A stretch of 64,000 nt of DNA, from contig PASP01000006.1 in assembly GCA_002712005.1 (NCBI GenBank), positions 180,822 through 244,821 of the forward strand, read 5' to 3'. Position 1 is the stretch's first letter; each line of letters begins with the position of its first letter. The notes under the pieces are model-generated. The model had not been told where the DNA came from. It saw only the letters and a program-made list of their open reading frames with translations, and searched no databases. Position numbers and translations under genes: made by a program. This stretch comes from Halobacteriovoraceae bacterium (GTDB taxonomy: Bacteria; Bdellovibrionota; Bacteriovoracia; Bacteriovoracales; Bacteriovoracaceae). Of this stretch, positions 1 to 9,112 are shown one piece after another.

Positions 1-903
1 AGACTCGGGATAGGGATTAAAGGGTATCAGATTCACCATCGATGGAAATCGAGAAACGATATCGGCCAAGGCATCAGCGTGCTCGAGGGAATCATTGTGA
101 TCACCTAAGAGAAGATATTCAAAGTTGATTCTTTTACGATGATGCCAGGGATAGCCTTCAAGTATTTCAAGTAGTGAATCAATACTCCATACTTTATTTA
201 CCGGCATCATCTGGGTTCTCTCCTTTTCAAAGGGAGAATGAAGACTGATTGCCAAATTAACCGGAGGTAATTCCTGCCAGCGTTTTAATCCTGGAGCATG
301 GCCCACTGTGGATACTGTAATTTGTTTTGGCCCTAAGCCAAGCCCAGGGAATTCTAAGAAGCTTTCAATAGACTCTTTGAGAACATCAAAATTATGAAGG
401 GGCTCCCCTTGTCCCATAAAAACAATATTTGGGGTGCTGGGATGACCAAATTTATCCTTGAGATGATTCCAAACGAAGAGGTATTGGCCTAGAATTTCTT
501 CTTTTTTAAGATGGCGAGTGAGACCAGTGGTTCCCGTAAAGCAGAACTTACAGCCCATAGCACAGCCTACCTGAGAACTTAGACACAAAGTATATTTCTT
601 ATGAAAAGGGACTGCGACACTTTCAACCTTTGTCCCATCACTGAGTCGAAAGAGATATTTTATGGTTCTATCATCTTTTGATTCTCTAATATCTTCAGCA
701 ATTAAAGGAAGAAACTCAAAGGTTTCATTAATTTTGTGAAGGAGCTTATCAGAAATTTCAGAATCACTCTTTAGAGGAAGGGATAATTTACTTCGTATGA
801 TTTCAGAAAAAATTCTCTTTTGAGGGCCTAATTTTGCCCCTTCGTCACACCACCACTGACAAATCTCTTGATAGGAATAAGAAAGTAAAGGAACTCTTTT
901 CAT
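1..903 (-). CDS. rlmN: 23S rRNA (adenine2503-C2)-methyltransferase, partial (3' end outside window)
   Basis: Radical-SAM enzyme that methylates A2503 of 23S rRNA, and in many bacteria A37 of some tRNAs. About 300 codons are present; the C-terminus lies beyond base 1. Translating the minus strand shows the RlmN/Cfr iron-sulfur motif CAMGCKFC (CxxxCxxC) near residue 115, followed by FTGTTGLTRHL, then the SAM-binding stretch FMGQGEPLHN and the later S-x-H segment AISLHSP. The order and spacing are typical of RlmN. The start used is the ATG at 903 (MKRVPLL); an in-frame ATG at 915 would add four residues, and neither has a strong ribosome binding site. RlmN rather than Cfr is inferred from being a lone chromosomal copy. 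Confidence 0.9.
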   Translation of the reverse strand, partial: MKRVPLLSYSYQEICQWWCDEGAKLGPQKRIFSEIIRSKLSLPLKSDSEISDKLLHKINETFEFLPLIAEDIRESKDDRTIKYLFRLSDGTKVESVAVPFHKKYTLCLSSQVGCAMGCKFCFTGTTGLTRHLKKEEILGQYLFVWNHLKDKFGHPSTPNIVFMGQGEPLHNFDVLKESIESFLEFPGLGLGPKQITVSTVGHAPGLKRWQELPPVNLAISLHSPFEKERTQMMPVNKVWSIDSLLEILEGYPWHHRKRINFEYLLLGDHNDSLEHADALADIVSRFPSMVNLIPFNPYPES

Positions 904-964
904 ATGGCGTATCATGCCTGATCGGCTTCACTTTGTCATGATGACAAGGCCTAAATTAAAGGCC

Positions 965-990
965 AAAAAAAAGCCCCTATTAAGGGGCTT
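965..990 (-). terminator. Rho-independent terminator of the Lys-tail protein gene
   Basis: Perfect 8-bp stem AAGCCCCT / AGGGGCTT (971-978 and 983-990) with loop ATTA. Read on the minus strand it is followed by a run of eight T. It lies just downstream of the stop at 999 and separates that gene from rlmN. Confidence 0.85.
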
Positions 991-998
991 AATTAAAT

Positions 999-1814
999 TT
1001 ATTTTTTCTTTTTAACCTTCTTCTTAACTTTCTTCTTTTTCTTTTTGGACTGGGCACCTTTTTTCTTTTTTAAACGAGTGATCCCAAAAACAACCGCTGC
1101 TGCCAAAAGACCGTAGAGGATAAGATCACCTTCACCACTTCCGCTAGATTTCTTTCTCTTTCTAGGGTCCCCACCAATGTCAAAAGCTCGCGCCGAATCT
1201 GGGATGATAGGACCATCTAGGAGGTCACCATTTTTTGTATTCGCTAATTTAAAATCAGTTGCTTTCGTATTCTTTTGTCTGAAAACTTTTAATGTAGAAA
1301 TAATACTTTCGAAAAGATCCTGATAAGCGGAATAATGATCTTTAGCAACAGAGAAAGTCACTGCGATTCCAAGGTCTTCTTTTACCGTGGCCATGTAGCG
1401 AGTATAGAATCCTGGCACCTCAGAGGCCATGTGTAGAGAATCTACCCATTTCTGATTATTCACATCATTGAGTTTGGTATACTTTGCTTCCGAGACTTGA
1501 GTCTTCCCACCTGGAAGGGTAAACGTCTTGGCCTTATTGAGATAGCTCTGATACTGCGTGAGAGAATCCTGAGAGCCTCTGATCTTAGCGGCAAGAATAA
1601 TAATCGCTTCTTTCTTACGATCTTTATTAGAACTTTGACAGACCCACTCCGTTCCTTCAAGAGCACAGTCCCAACCACTTGGGAGTTCAAACTCACAGTA
1701 TTGAGAGGTAAACTTTCTGGCCCATAAATTAGGCTGAATCAGCGTACAAACAGCAATTATTAAACTTATTCTTTTTAACCATTGCCCTTGCATTGGGCCC
1801 ATACTCAACTTCAT
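999..1814 (-). CDS. Secreted/membrane protein with C-terminal transmembrane segment and polylysine tail
   Basis: 271 residues, no family recognised. An N-terminal signal peptide is visible (hydrophobic SLIIAVCTLIQP ending near Ala32). A compact extracytoplasmic region with four Cys follows (YCEF, DCAL, VCQ among them). A second hydrophobic segment LILYGLLAAAVVFGI lies near residue 235, and the last 27 residues are almost all Lys (KKKKGAQ, then KKKKKKVKKKVKKKK). The layout suggests an exported domain held by a C-terminal membrane helix with a strongly basic cytoplasmic tail. The start ATG (1814) has a good AAGGAT ribosome binding site. It is probably monocistronic, with a strong terminator right after the stop. 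The function is unknown. Confidence 0.75.
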   Translation of the reverse strand: MKLSMGPMQGQWLKRISLIIAVCTLIQPNLWARKFTSQYCEFELPSGWDCALEGTEWVCQSSNKDRKKEAIIILAAKIRGSQDSLTQYQSYLNKAKTFTLPGGKTQVSEAKYTKLNDVNNQKWVDSLHMASEVPGFYTRYMATVKEDLGIAVTFSVAKDHYSAYQDLFESIISTLKVFRQKNTKATDFKLANTKNGDLLDGPIIPDSARAFDIGGDPRKRKKSSGSGEGDLILYGLLAAAVVFGITRLKKKKGAQSKKKKKKVKKKVKKKK

Positions 1815-1897
1815 ATTGAGATCCTTCTTAGTGATTTCCTAGTATTACTATAACCTATAGATTTATTTTAACCTAAGTCTGGATAGTTACAAGTTTG

Positions 1898-1926
1898 AAA
1901 AAAAGACCACTTTTATTGGGTGGTCT
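1898..1926 (-). terminator. Rho-independent terminator of the outer-membrane protein gene
   Basis: Stem AGACCAC / GTGGTCT (1904-1910 and 1920-1926), 9-nt loop, followed on the minus strand by seven T. It lies about 40 nt after the stop of the 1967-3163 gene. Confidence 0.8.
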
Positions 1927-1966
1927 CTCTTTAGACAACAATTTATGTCAGTTATATATAATGGAC

Positions 1967-3163
1967 TTATTGAGAATGCTGGGCCCTGGCCGTAAAGCCT
2001 TTATGAATAGTCTTCTTAGCATATTTCTTAATAATTTTGACTATCGAACGATTCAATGAGGTCTCATAAACAATCCCAGTTGCAATCAATTCATTACCGC
2101 CAAAGAAGTCAGTTTCATAGAAATCAAAGCGCATTCCCTTTTCGATATCTTGAGATACACCCTGATCAATTTGAACAAATCTTCCCTTTGGGCTCACTTT
2201 TAGTACTGTGGCCTCAATACTATATTCTTTAAAAGATTCTTTGGTTTTACTATTGGGATTCTTTTTAGGAGCACTCATTTTTACTAATTGAATTCCCAAA
2301 CGAGTTCCTTTATCGGTACTCTTTCCTGCCACAACCTGGGAGCCATAAAGATCCACTCTCCAAGAACCGATCGCCCAACCTACTTGGACTCGAGGAGATA
2401 TAATGGTTCGATTAATACTATTGTACATAAAGCTTGGAGCTCTCCCTTGGACAGGCTTTGAATCTGTATTATCAGTATATTCGTCAGAACCAATGGCATA
2501 GACCCCATCAATGGCCAAGGCAGCACTCATCGAAGTCCATGTGAATGCACTTTCTGCCATGAAATCGAGTTCAGGTGAAAGATTATTACCTGGCATTCGG
2601 TAAGCTCCTCTTAAATTGAGCATCCAATCTTTATCGAGAAGGTAACTTGCACCTAGGCCAACTTCAAAACTATTGCCAGAATCACCTAGAATAATTTCAT
2701 CTTCAGGAACTTCATTTAGATTTGCATAATCTGTATTCGTATAAGGAGTCTGTGATGCCAGTAGCTCAATTGAATAATAGAGCTTTTGAGACTGTTGCCA
2801 AGAATAACGAACCCCTAGGGTATAACTTTCTAGCCCACTATTGGAAGTCGTGACAGTATCTGAGTTGACTGTATATTCTGCAGACACACTTCTAAAGCCT
2901 ATCGCTCCAATAAATTGTAAACTTTCACCATAGCCATAGGTCAAAGTAAGTTTAGAATCAATGATAGAAAATGATTCACCATCATTAAGTTCTTGTTCAA
3001 GTCCAGAGTGATCATAAGATCCTGAGGAATTGAACATATCCACTTTTCCTTTTATTTCATACGCCCCCTCACCAAGGGGAGCAAAAGGAATACGATAATT
3101 ATGAGCGGCTACCTCAAAAAAAGGTAGCCCATAAAGGCATAAGAGAAGGCAATACTTTTTCAT
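1967..3163 (-). CDS. Putative outer-membrane beta-barrel protein
   Basis: 398 residues with a clear signal peptide (MKKYCLLLCLYGLPFFEVAA, cleavage likely before HNYR). The middle 280 residues alternate short polar and aromatic/hydrophobic strands (for example YTLGVRYSW, FEVGLGASYLL, WMLNLRGAYRM, PRVQVGWAIGSW), as in an outer-membrane barrel. The last 75 residues form a small separate domain (EATVLKVSPKGRFVQID... GIVYETSLNRSIVKII) resembling the compact C-terminal beta domains of FlgT-like proteins; that resemblance is only an impression. The gene stands alone between two minus-strand genes and has its own terminator. The specific function is unknown. Confidence 0.75.
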   Translation of the reverse strand: MKKYCLLLCLYGLPFFEVAAHNYRIPFAPLGEGAYEIKGKVDMFNSSGSYDHSGLEQELNDGESFSIIDSKLTLTYGYGESLQFIGAIGFRSVSAEYTVNSDTVTTSNSGLESYTLGVRYSWQQSQKLYYSIELLASQTPYTNTDYANLNEVPEDEIILGDSGNSFEVGLGASYLLDKDWMLNLRGAYRMPGNNLSPELDFMAESAFTWTSMSAALAIDGVYAIGSDEYTDNTDSKPVQGRAPSFMYNSINRTIISPRVQVGWAIGSWRVDLYGSQVVAGKSTDKGTRLGIQLVKMSAPKKNPNSKTKESFKEYSIEATVLKVSPKGRFVQIDQGVSQDIEKGMRFDFYETDFFGGNELIATGIVYETSLNRSIVKIIKKYAKKTIHKGFTARAQHSQ

Positions 3164-3199
3164 AGCTAAAAAACTCTTGAATCATTTATAAGTTAACAC

Positions 3200-3847
3200 T
3201 TATAGATTAACAGGAGTTTTCATTGTTGAAAAAGGGAGGTCCTCTTTTTCTGCATAGGCATTTGTCGTATTAAAAGAGTAGAGAATTTGACGAGGAATCC
3301 AACGACCTGGAATTTTCTCAAAGAGAACAATGTCTTGAGATTCCATTTGAAAAGGAGCATGCCCAAACTCAACCTGAGCCTTTTCAACGGCCATGGCCAA
3401 GAGTTGAGGATCATCACCCCTTCCTATAGGAAGAAAAGTTTGAAGATCATCTAAACCATTATGGCCAAGATTCTTATGTTTATGAAAAACACCACGTGCT
3501 TTTTTAACAGCGTCTTTTAAAACTTCCTGTGCGTAAAAGAGATCGACAGGAAGAACAGGCTTAAGAAAGAGCACATTCTTCTTTCCTGTCTGAAAGTCAA
3601 ATCCCTTAAAGTCCACATCCAATGGTTGGTCGTGACCAATGAAGTTGGACTCTAGATCTTCAGCACAGAGATCGACAAATTCTTCAAACTCATGATTTGT
3701 CATAGAGTCGACGCTAAAGGGAGGAAGTAGAGTCATTTGTAATAAATCAGTCTTCTCATATTTTGAATCAAAACGTCGGCGAAAAGAATCAATTTTCTGA
3801 AAAGAATGGGTGGATGCCTTGAAGGTAAGGCCAATAAAGAGTTGCAT
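3200..3847 (-). CDS. 2H-phosphoesterase (LigT/2'-5' RNA ligase)-like protein, catalytic histidines replaced
   Basis: 215 residues. The fold signature of the 2H superfamily is present in two halves: QMTLLPPF at about residues 37-44 where active enzymes have H-x-T/S-L, and TFLPIGRG at about 137-144 where they have the second H-x-T/S motif. A C-terminal strand (DIVLFEK... QILYSF) matches the usual 2H ending. Both catalytic His positions look lost (Gln in the first motif, none in the second), so it may bind rather than cleave nucleotides or RNA. The start chosen is the ATG at 3847 with AAGGAG 8 nt upstream; the longer reading begins with GTG at 3856, which is too close to the same ribosome binding site. 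Family assignment is inference from motif spacing. Confidence 0.6.
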   Translation of the reverse strand: MQLFIGLTFKASTHSFQKIDSFRRRFDSKYEKTDLLQMTLLPPFSVDSMTNHEFEEFVDLCAEDLESNFIGHDQPLDVDFKGFDFQTGKKNVLFLKPVLPVDLFYAQEVLKDAVKKARGVFHKHKNLGHNGLDDLQTFLPIGRGDDPQLLAMAVEKAQVEFGHAPFQMESQDIVLFEKIPGRWIPRQILYSFNTTNAYAEKEDLPFSTMKTPVNL

Positions 3848-3973
3848 ATTGAACACTCCTTGCCAGGGTCACTGTCTAATCTTCTATCCATGAAGATAAA
3901 TGCCCTAACAATAGAGTAAATTCCTATGAAATTTATGGCAAGGAAAAACCTAATCTTGTGAAAAACTTAACAT

Positions 3974-5365
3974 CTAAGCGGCTTTCTTAGTACCTACTTT
4001 CAGGTCTTTGGCCATTAACCAACTTTGATACTCGGTTTCAGATGCAATATCCTCTCCATAGGGAAGAGTTAAATAATTTGCCCAAAAACCATCTTTTATA
4101 TCGAAGGAAAACTCACCGCCATGCTCGCGACACAGACTCTCCACAGCTGCCAATCCTAATCCTTGGGAGCTATTTTGATGGGCCTGTGCTTGGATAACTT
4201 TTGAAAGACCTTCACTTAGTTCAAAAGGATTATCTCCTAAGTGATGAAAGTCATTTTTCATCTTCATAGAGAGTTGATGAAAATCACCATCAAAAATAAT
4301 TTCTATATTTTGCGCTTTGGCCTCACGGGCATTTTTTAAAAGATTCGTTAAAATCCTATAAAAGGAAGCAAAAGGTAAGCTTGGAGAAGAGAACTCATGG
4401 GAATGGCCTTGATCAAAGACGCCACTATAAATTATTTCCACTCGTGTTTTTTCACCAAAGAAAGATTGAATCTGAGAATGAATGAGATCTTTCATTTCAT
4501 TAAAAGGCATGTAATCAAAGCTGTGATTAATATTCTTATGCTTAAAACCAAAGTGGTCACTTAATAGATTCTGTAAGGCCATCACTTCATTTAATAAAGG
4601 TCCTAATTCTTCTTTTTCTAGTCCCTTTCCTTTACTTAAACGATAGGTAAGCTTAAGAGAAATACCATAGAGATGATTGATCATATCGTGAAAGAAGTAA
4701 CGATCTTTTCTATTTTGATTATCAAAATCAGTATAGCGATCTCCCTCTTTAACCATAGTTTTTAAGAAATGGGTAAAACTCTCTGATTTTAAAGAAGGCC
4801 ATTGGCGATTTTGAATAAACGAGGGAAAGAGCGCTAAGGCAAAGACCTGTCCAAAGAATAGAGGGAGAAAGAGAGACTGCTCTTGTGAGAATTCAGAAAA
4901 GTGGGGCTTAATAAACGAAGGTCCTAAGAAATGAAACCATCCATATGTAAGGGTTAGAAGATAGAAATAAGTTTGAAATCTATGCTCCCCTTCTTTTTCA
5001 CCGATTCTCCATAATTTAGAGAGGGCCAATACACCGGTCAACGCAGGTAGAATACCAAGAAAGGCCGCTCCATTATCTTGAAAATCATAGGCCACCCCTA
5101 AGTAGAGTAAGCTCTGACCATATAGCGCTACTGGATAATATTTGGAAAAGGGTAAATACTTTATTGACTCTGAAACTTTAAAGAAACAAATAAAATTATA
5201 GGCCACTAAAATTGCAGTAAAGGGATAATCTAATAGAAATAATCCCATTCCCCCATTAGGAATTCTAGAAAAGGCCACACCACAAGAAGTCACGAGGGCA
5301 AAGAAGAAAAAAGTAGATAAGAAGCTTTGTTGAAAGTGAAGAGCTTGTAGAAATCTCTTTGTCAT
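3974..5365 (-). CDS. Membrane-bound sensor histidine kinase
   Basis: 463 residues. The N-terminal 185 residues contain several hydrophobic helices (FLSTFFFFALVTS, FTAILVAYNFICFF, ALYGQSLLYLGVAY, FLGILPALTGVLAL, TYFYLLTLTYGWFHFL, LFLPLFFGQVFALAL), so the sensor part is embedded in the membrane. The phospho-accepting helix contains HDMINHLYGI (His about residue 226), followed by the ATPase N-box NLLKNAREA and G-box GLGLAAVESLCREHGG. No receiver or regulator gene is adjacent, so the partner is unknown. The start chosen is the ATG at 5365, preceded by AAGG; an upstream in-frame TTG (5380) is possible. It lies directly downstream of eno with a 13-bp hairpin between them that covers its ribosome binding site. 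Confidence 0.8.
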   Translation of the reverse strand: MTKRFLQALHFQQSFLSTFFFFALVTSCGVAFSRIPNGGMGLFLLDYPFTAILVAYNFICFFKVSESIKYLPFSKYYPVALYGQSLLYLGVAYDFQDNGAAFLGILPALTGVLALSKLWRIGEKEGEHRFQTYFYLLTLTYGWFHFLGPSFIKPHFSEFSQEQSLFLPLFFGQVFALALFPSFIQNRQWPSLKSESFTHFLKTMVKEGDRYTDFDNQNRKDRYFFHDMINHLYGISLKLTYRLSKGKGLEKEELGPLLNEVMALQNLLSDHFGFKHKNINHSFDYMPFNEMKDLIHSQIQSFFGEKTRVEIIYSGVFDQGHSHEFSSPSLPFASFYRILTNLLKNAREAKAQNIEIIFDGDFHQLSMKMKNDFHHLGDNPFELSEGLSKVIQAQAHQNSSQGLGLAAVESLCREHGGEFSFDIKDGFWANYLTLPYGEDIASETEYQSWLMAKDLKVGTKKAA

Positions 5366-5368
5366 ATA

Positions 5369-5400
5369 GACCTTACCCAAGTTTAGGCTTGGGCAAGGTC
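5369..5400 (-). promoter_or_regulatory. Hairpin between eno and the kinase gene, masking the kinase ribosome binding site
   Basis: Arms of 13 nt at 5369-5381 and 5388-5400 pair with one mismatch (a G-U-compatible position) around a 6-nt loop. The structure begins 10 nt after the eno stop and ends 3 nt before the kinase ATG. On the minus-strand RNA the 3' arm contains GGTAAGG, the only Shine-Dalgarno-like sequence for the kinase. There is no T-run after the stem, so it looks more like a translational or RNA-stability element than a terminator. Confidence 0.6.
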
Positions 5401-5410
5401 GTTACTTGAT

Positions 5411-6752
<1,342 letters not shown>

Positions 6753-6865
6753 GGCACACTGGCTATAGGGAGCGCTTGTTCAATGGAATGTATATTCTAT
6801 GACAAGGTGCTCTTTATTCCATAAGGATAATATAAGGACAAAATTAGGATATCTTTAGAATAGAC

Positions 6866-7675
6866 TTAGGAATAACGCCAAAAAAGAAAGTCTGAAATTT
6901 TCTTATACTCCCATTTTTCAGTGAGGGTATTTCGGTACTCAAATTCTTGGTCTTTAATCGTTGGCGCTGCTGTAGTAGATGAAGTAGGACTTCTTTGATC
7001 CCTATTCCATTGAAGTCGATTTTCTAATTGAGCCGCCACATATTCAGTTGGAGAAATACATTTCGCCTCTAAAACTTCTTCAATAAATTCTCCAATCAAA
7101 GGATAGTGAGTACAGCCAAGAATAACTTCACGCCACCGATATTTCTTTAATGGAGTCAATAACTCTAATAAGCGTTCTTTAAACTGAGGCAAATCTCTAT
7201 TTGAAATTAGGGATTCCACCAAAGGCGCTAATTCAAAAATGGTTTCAACTTTTACCAGTTGCAACGGATCTCGTAATTCAAGGAGAGATTTGAAACGCTG
7301 ACTTTCAAAGGTATTGGGAGTGACCAACGCTCCTAAGCGTTCATTTTGAAAATCTTTTTCTGGGGCCTTATTGATATAATTCAAATAGGGTTCAATACCA
7401 ATAATAGGCAGGGAGAACTCTTCACGCATCTTGTCTATGGCCATGGCCGTAGCCGTATTACAGGCCATGACAACCGCATCACAACCCCTTTGTTCAAACC
7501 AATGAATAATTTCCTGACAGCGCTTTTGAATTAACTCTAAGGGCTTATTTCCATAGGGCATCACCAAGAGATCTGCTACATAGTGAAATTTCCAATCGGG
7601 ATGGGCTTGAGACAAGAACTGAAGAATGTCGAGCCCACCGTGACCACTATCGAATATACCTATACTCTTAGACAT
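6866..7675 (-). CDS. murI: Glutamate racemase
   Basis: 269 residues; makes D-glutamate for peptidoglycan. The two catalytic cysteines and their surroundings are clear: VVMACNTATA near residue 73 and ILGCTHYPLIG near residue 184. The N-terminus carries the family's GIFDSGHGGLD. A following VADLLVMPYG corresponds to the usual xxDxxxxPYG loop. The start ATG at 7675 has no clear ribosome binding site. It is divergent from the thioesterase gene at 7803. Confidence 0.95.
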   Translation of the reverse strand: MSKSIGIFDSGHGGLDILQFLSQAHPDWKFHYVADLLVMPYGNKPLELIQKRCQEIIHWFEQRGCDAVVMACNTATAMAIDKMREEFSLPIIGIEPYLNYINKAPEKDFQNERLGALVTPNTFESQRFKSLLELRDPLQLVKVETIFELAPLVESLISNRDLPQFKERLLELLTPLKKYRWREVILGCTHYPLIGEFIEEVLEAKCISPTEYVAAQLENRLQWNRDQRSPTSSTTAAPTIKDQEFEYRNTLTEKWEYKKISDFLFWRYS

Positions 7676-7802
7676 TTATTTAAACCATTAGCGTTATATA
7701 CAATAATCAAACTTAATAAGTTTTAAAATGATGGCCAATGCACTAGAGCTTGTCTACTTTGTTTTATGGAACTCAAAAAGATAACAAACGAGCTACAAAG
7801 TT

Positions 7803-8297
7803 ATGAGAATTAAAATTCCCCTTCCCCCACCCATCTTAAAGGAAAAGGCCCTCTCACAGGAGCCCCATTTTAGCAGTCAAATAAAGCTGAGGGTTGGAGA
7901 TATGAATTATGGCAATCATATGGGAAATGATACGGTTCTCTCTTTGGCCCACGAGTTTAGAGTTCAACTCTTTGATCAATACGGCCAAAATGAACTCTCC
8001 TTCTTTGGTAAGGGCATCATTATGGCCGATAGTGCTATCCAATATCGTGCCCAAGGATTTTGGGGTCAAATTATTAAAGCGCATCTCTGGTATATCCCAA
8101 CGAGTCAAATGCGCTTTGACCTCTATTACAGATTATTTACTCATGGTACGTCTCACGAAGAGGAAGACATCGCCTATATTAAAACAGGACAAGTCTTCTT
8201 TGATTATGAACAACAGAAAGTATCTTCTCCCCATGGTGATGATTCTTTAAAATATATGAATTTTTTAAAAGAGCTCAATGTAGCAGCTCTTATTTGA
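7803..8297 (+). CDS. Hotdog-fold acyl-CoA thioesterase family protein
   Basis: 164 residues. The motif DMNYGNHMGNDTVLSLAHEFRV matches the active region of the small 4HBT thioesterases (usual form: D-x-Y-G-H-V/M-N/G-N...), followed by strands MADSAIQYRAQGFWGQIIKAHLWY typical of a hotdog fold. The likely reaction is hydrolysis of an acyl-CoA or acyl-ACP thioester in the cytoplasm; the substrate cannot be told. It is followed after 9 nt by the 8307 gene, so the two are probably co-transcribed. Confidence 0.8.
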   Translation: MRIKIPLPPPILKEKALSQEPHFSSQIKLRVGDMNYGNHMGNDTVLSLAHEFRVQLFDQYGQNELSFFGKGIIMADSAIQYRAQGFWGQIIKAHLWYIPTSQMRFDLYYRLFTHGTSHEEEDIAYIKTGQVFFDYEQQKVSSPHGDDSLKYMNFLKELNVAALI

Positions 8298-8306
8298 GTA
8301 CGAATT

Positions 8307-9110
8307 ATGTTTAATTTTCTCTTTAATAAATTGAATGAAAAGGACATGAGATCTTTCATTAATCAGTGGAATATAGATCAATGTGATTCTTTGGCCATTT
8401 CGGTGAATACTTCTGAATTTTCCAATAGCCTAGGAAATATGCAAATTGAAAGTAGTTTTCAAGGTGATAGAAACCAGAGAATGGTCCAATGGGCAGAAGG
8501 GCTACCCGGCCAAGAAAAGGCCTTTAGTCAAATTGCCCTTATTGAAAATCAAAAAATGATCAAAAAAGGGAAAATCAATAAACTCAACAAAGAGAGTTCA
8601 GACTTACAAAATATAATGGCCGGAATCCTCCATCTCCACATGATTCGATCTAGAGAGCATCTGATTGAGTGGGCCAAAACTTTGGCCACAGATTCAGAAA
8701 AGAAAGAAGCGATGAACTCAACCCTTATCCAAGGGGAAGATAAGGCCCTTGAATGGATGCGAGTAAGTTTACTAGTACTTAATAAGGCCCTTGAAGATGC
8801 CATAAAAGATACGAATTCCACCATTCAAATGATGCTCTTTAGCGGCAATACGAAGGCTAGAAACGCAGGCCATTTTTGCTTTAAGTTAAGGATCTATAAT
8901 TTGGATATAGAAATTAAAGAAAGTTCTGATCCTCAACAGCCCCCCGTCCTAACGGTCTGGGATAAGAAGAATGAAGAGGAATTTAAAGCTTCCCATCAAG
9001 TTCTTAAAACACCATTGAAAGTACTCATTAACCCTATTCTCGATGAAATAATAAAAGTTCTTCCCCTAGTAGAAATTTTGGCCAAGAAAAGAGTTATCCA
9101 TAGTGAATAG
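8307..9110 (+). CDS. Hypothetical cytoplasmic protein
   Basis: 267 residues with no signal peptide or membrane helix and no recognised family. It is mostly alpha-helical by composition in the middle third (around QNIMAGILHLHMIRSREHLIEWAKTLA), with a mixed C-terminus. It starts 9 nt after the thioesterase stop and ends 2 nt before the stop of the convergent hybrid kinase, with no terminator visible between them. Codon use is like its neighbours, including frequent NNG-GCC pairs, so it is a real resident gene. No function can be given. Confidence 0.7.
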   Translation: MFNFLFNKLNEKDMRSFINQWNIDQCDSLAISVNTSEFSNSLGNMQIESSFQGDRNQRMVQWAEGLPGQEKAFSQIALIENQKMIKKGKINKLNKESSDLQNIMAGILHLHMIRSREHLIEWAKTLATDSEKKEAMNSTLIQGEDKALEWMRVSLLVLNKALEDAIKDTNSTIQMMLFSGNTKARNAGHFCFKLRIYNLDIEIKESSDPQQPPVLTVWDKKNEEEFKASHQVLKTPLKVLINPILDEIIKVLPLVEILAKKRVIHSE

Positions 9111-9112
9111 GA

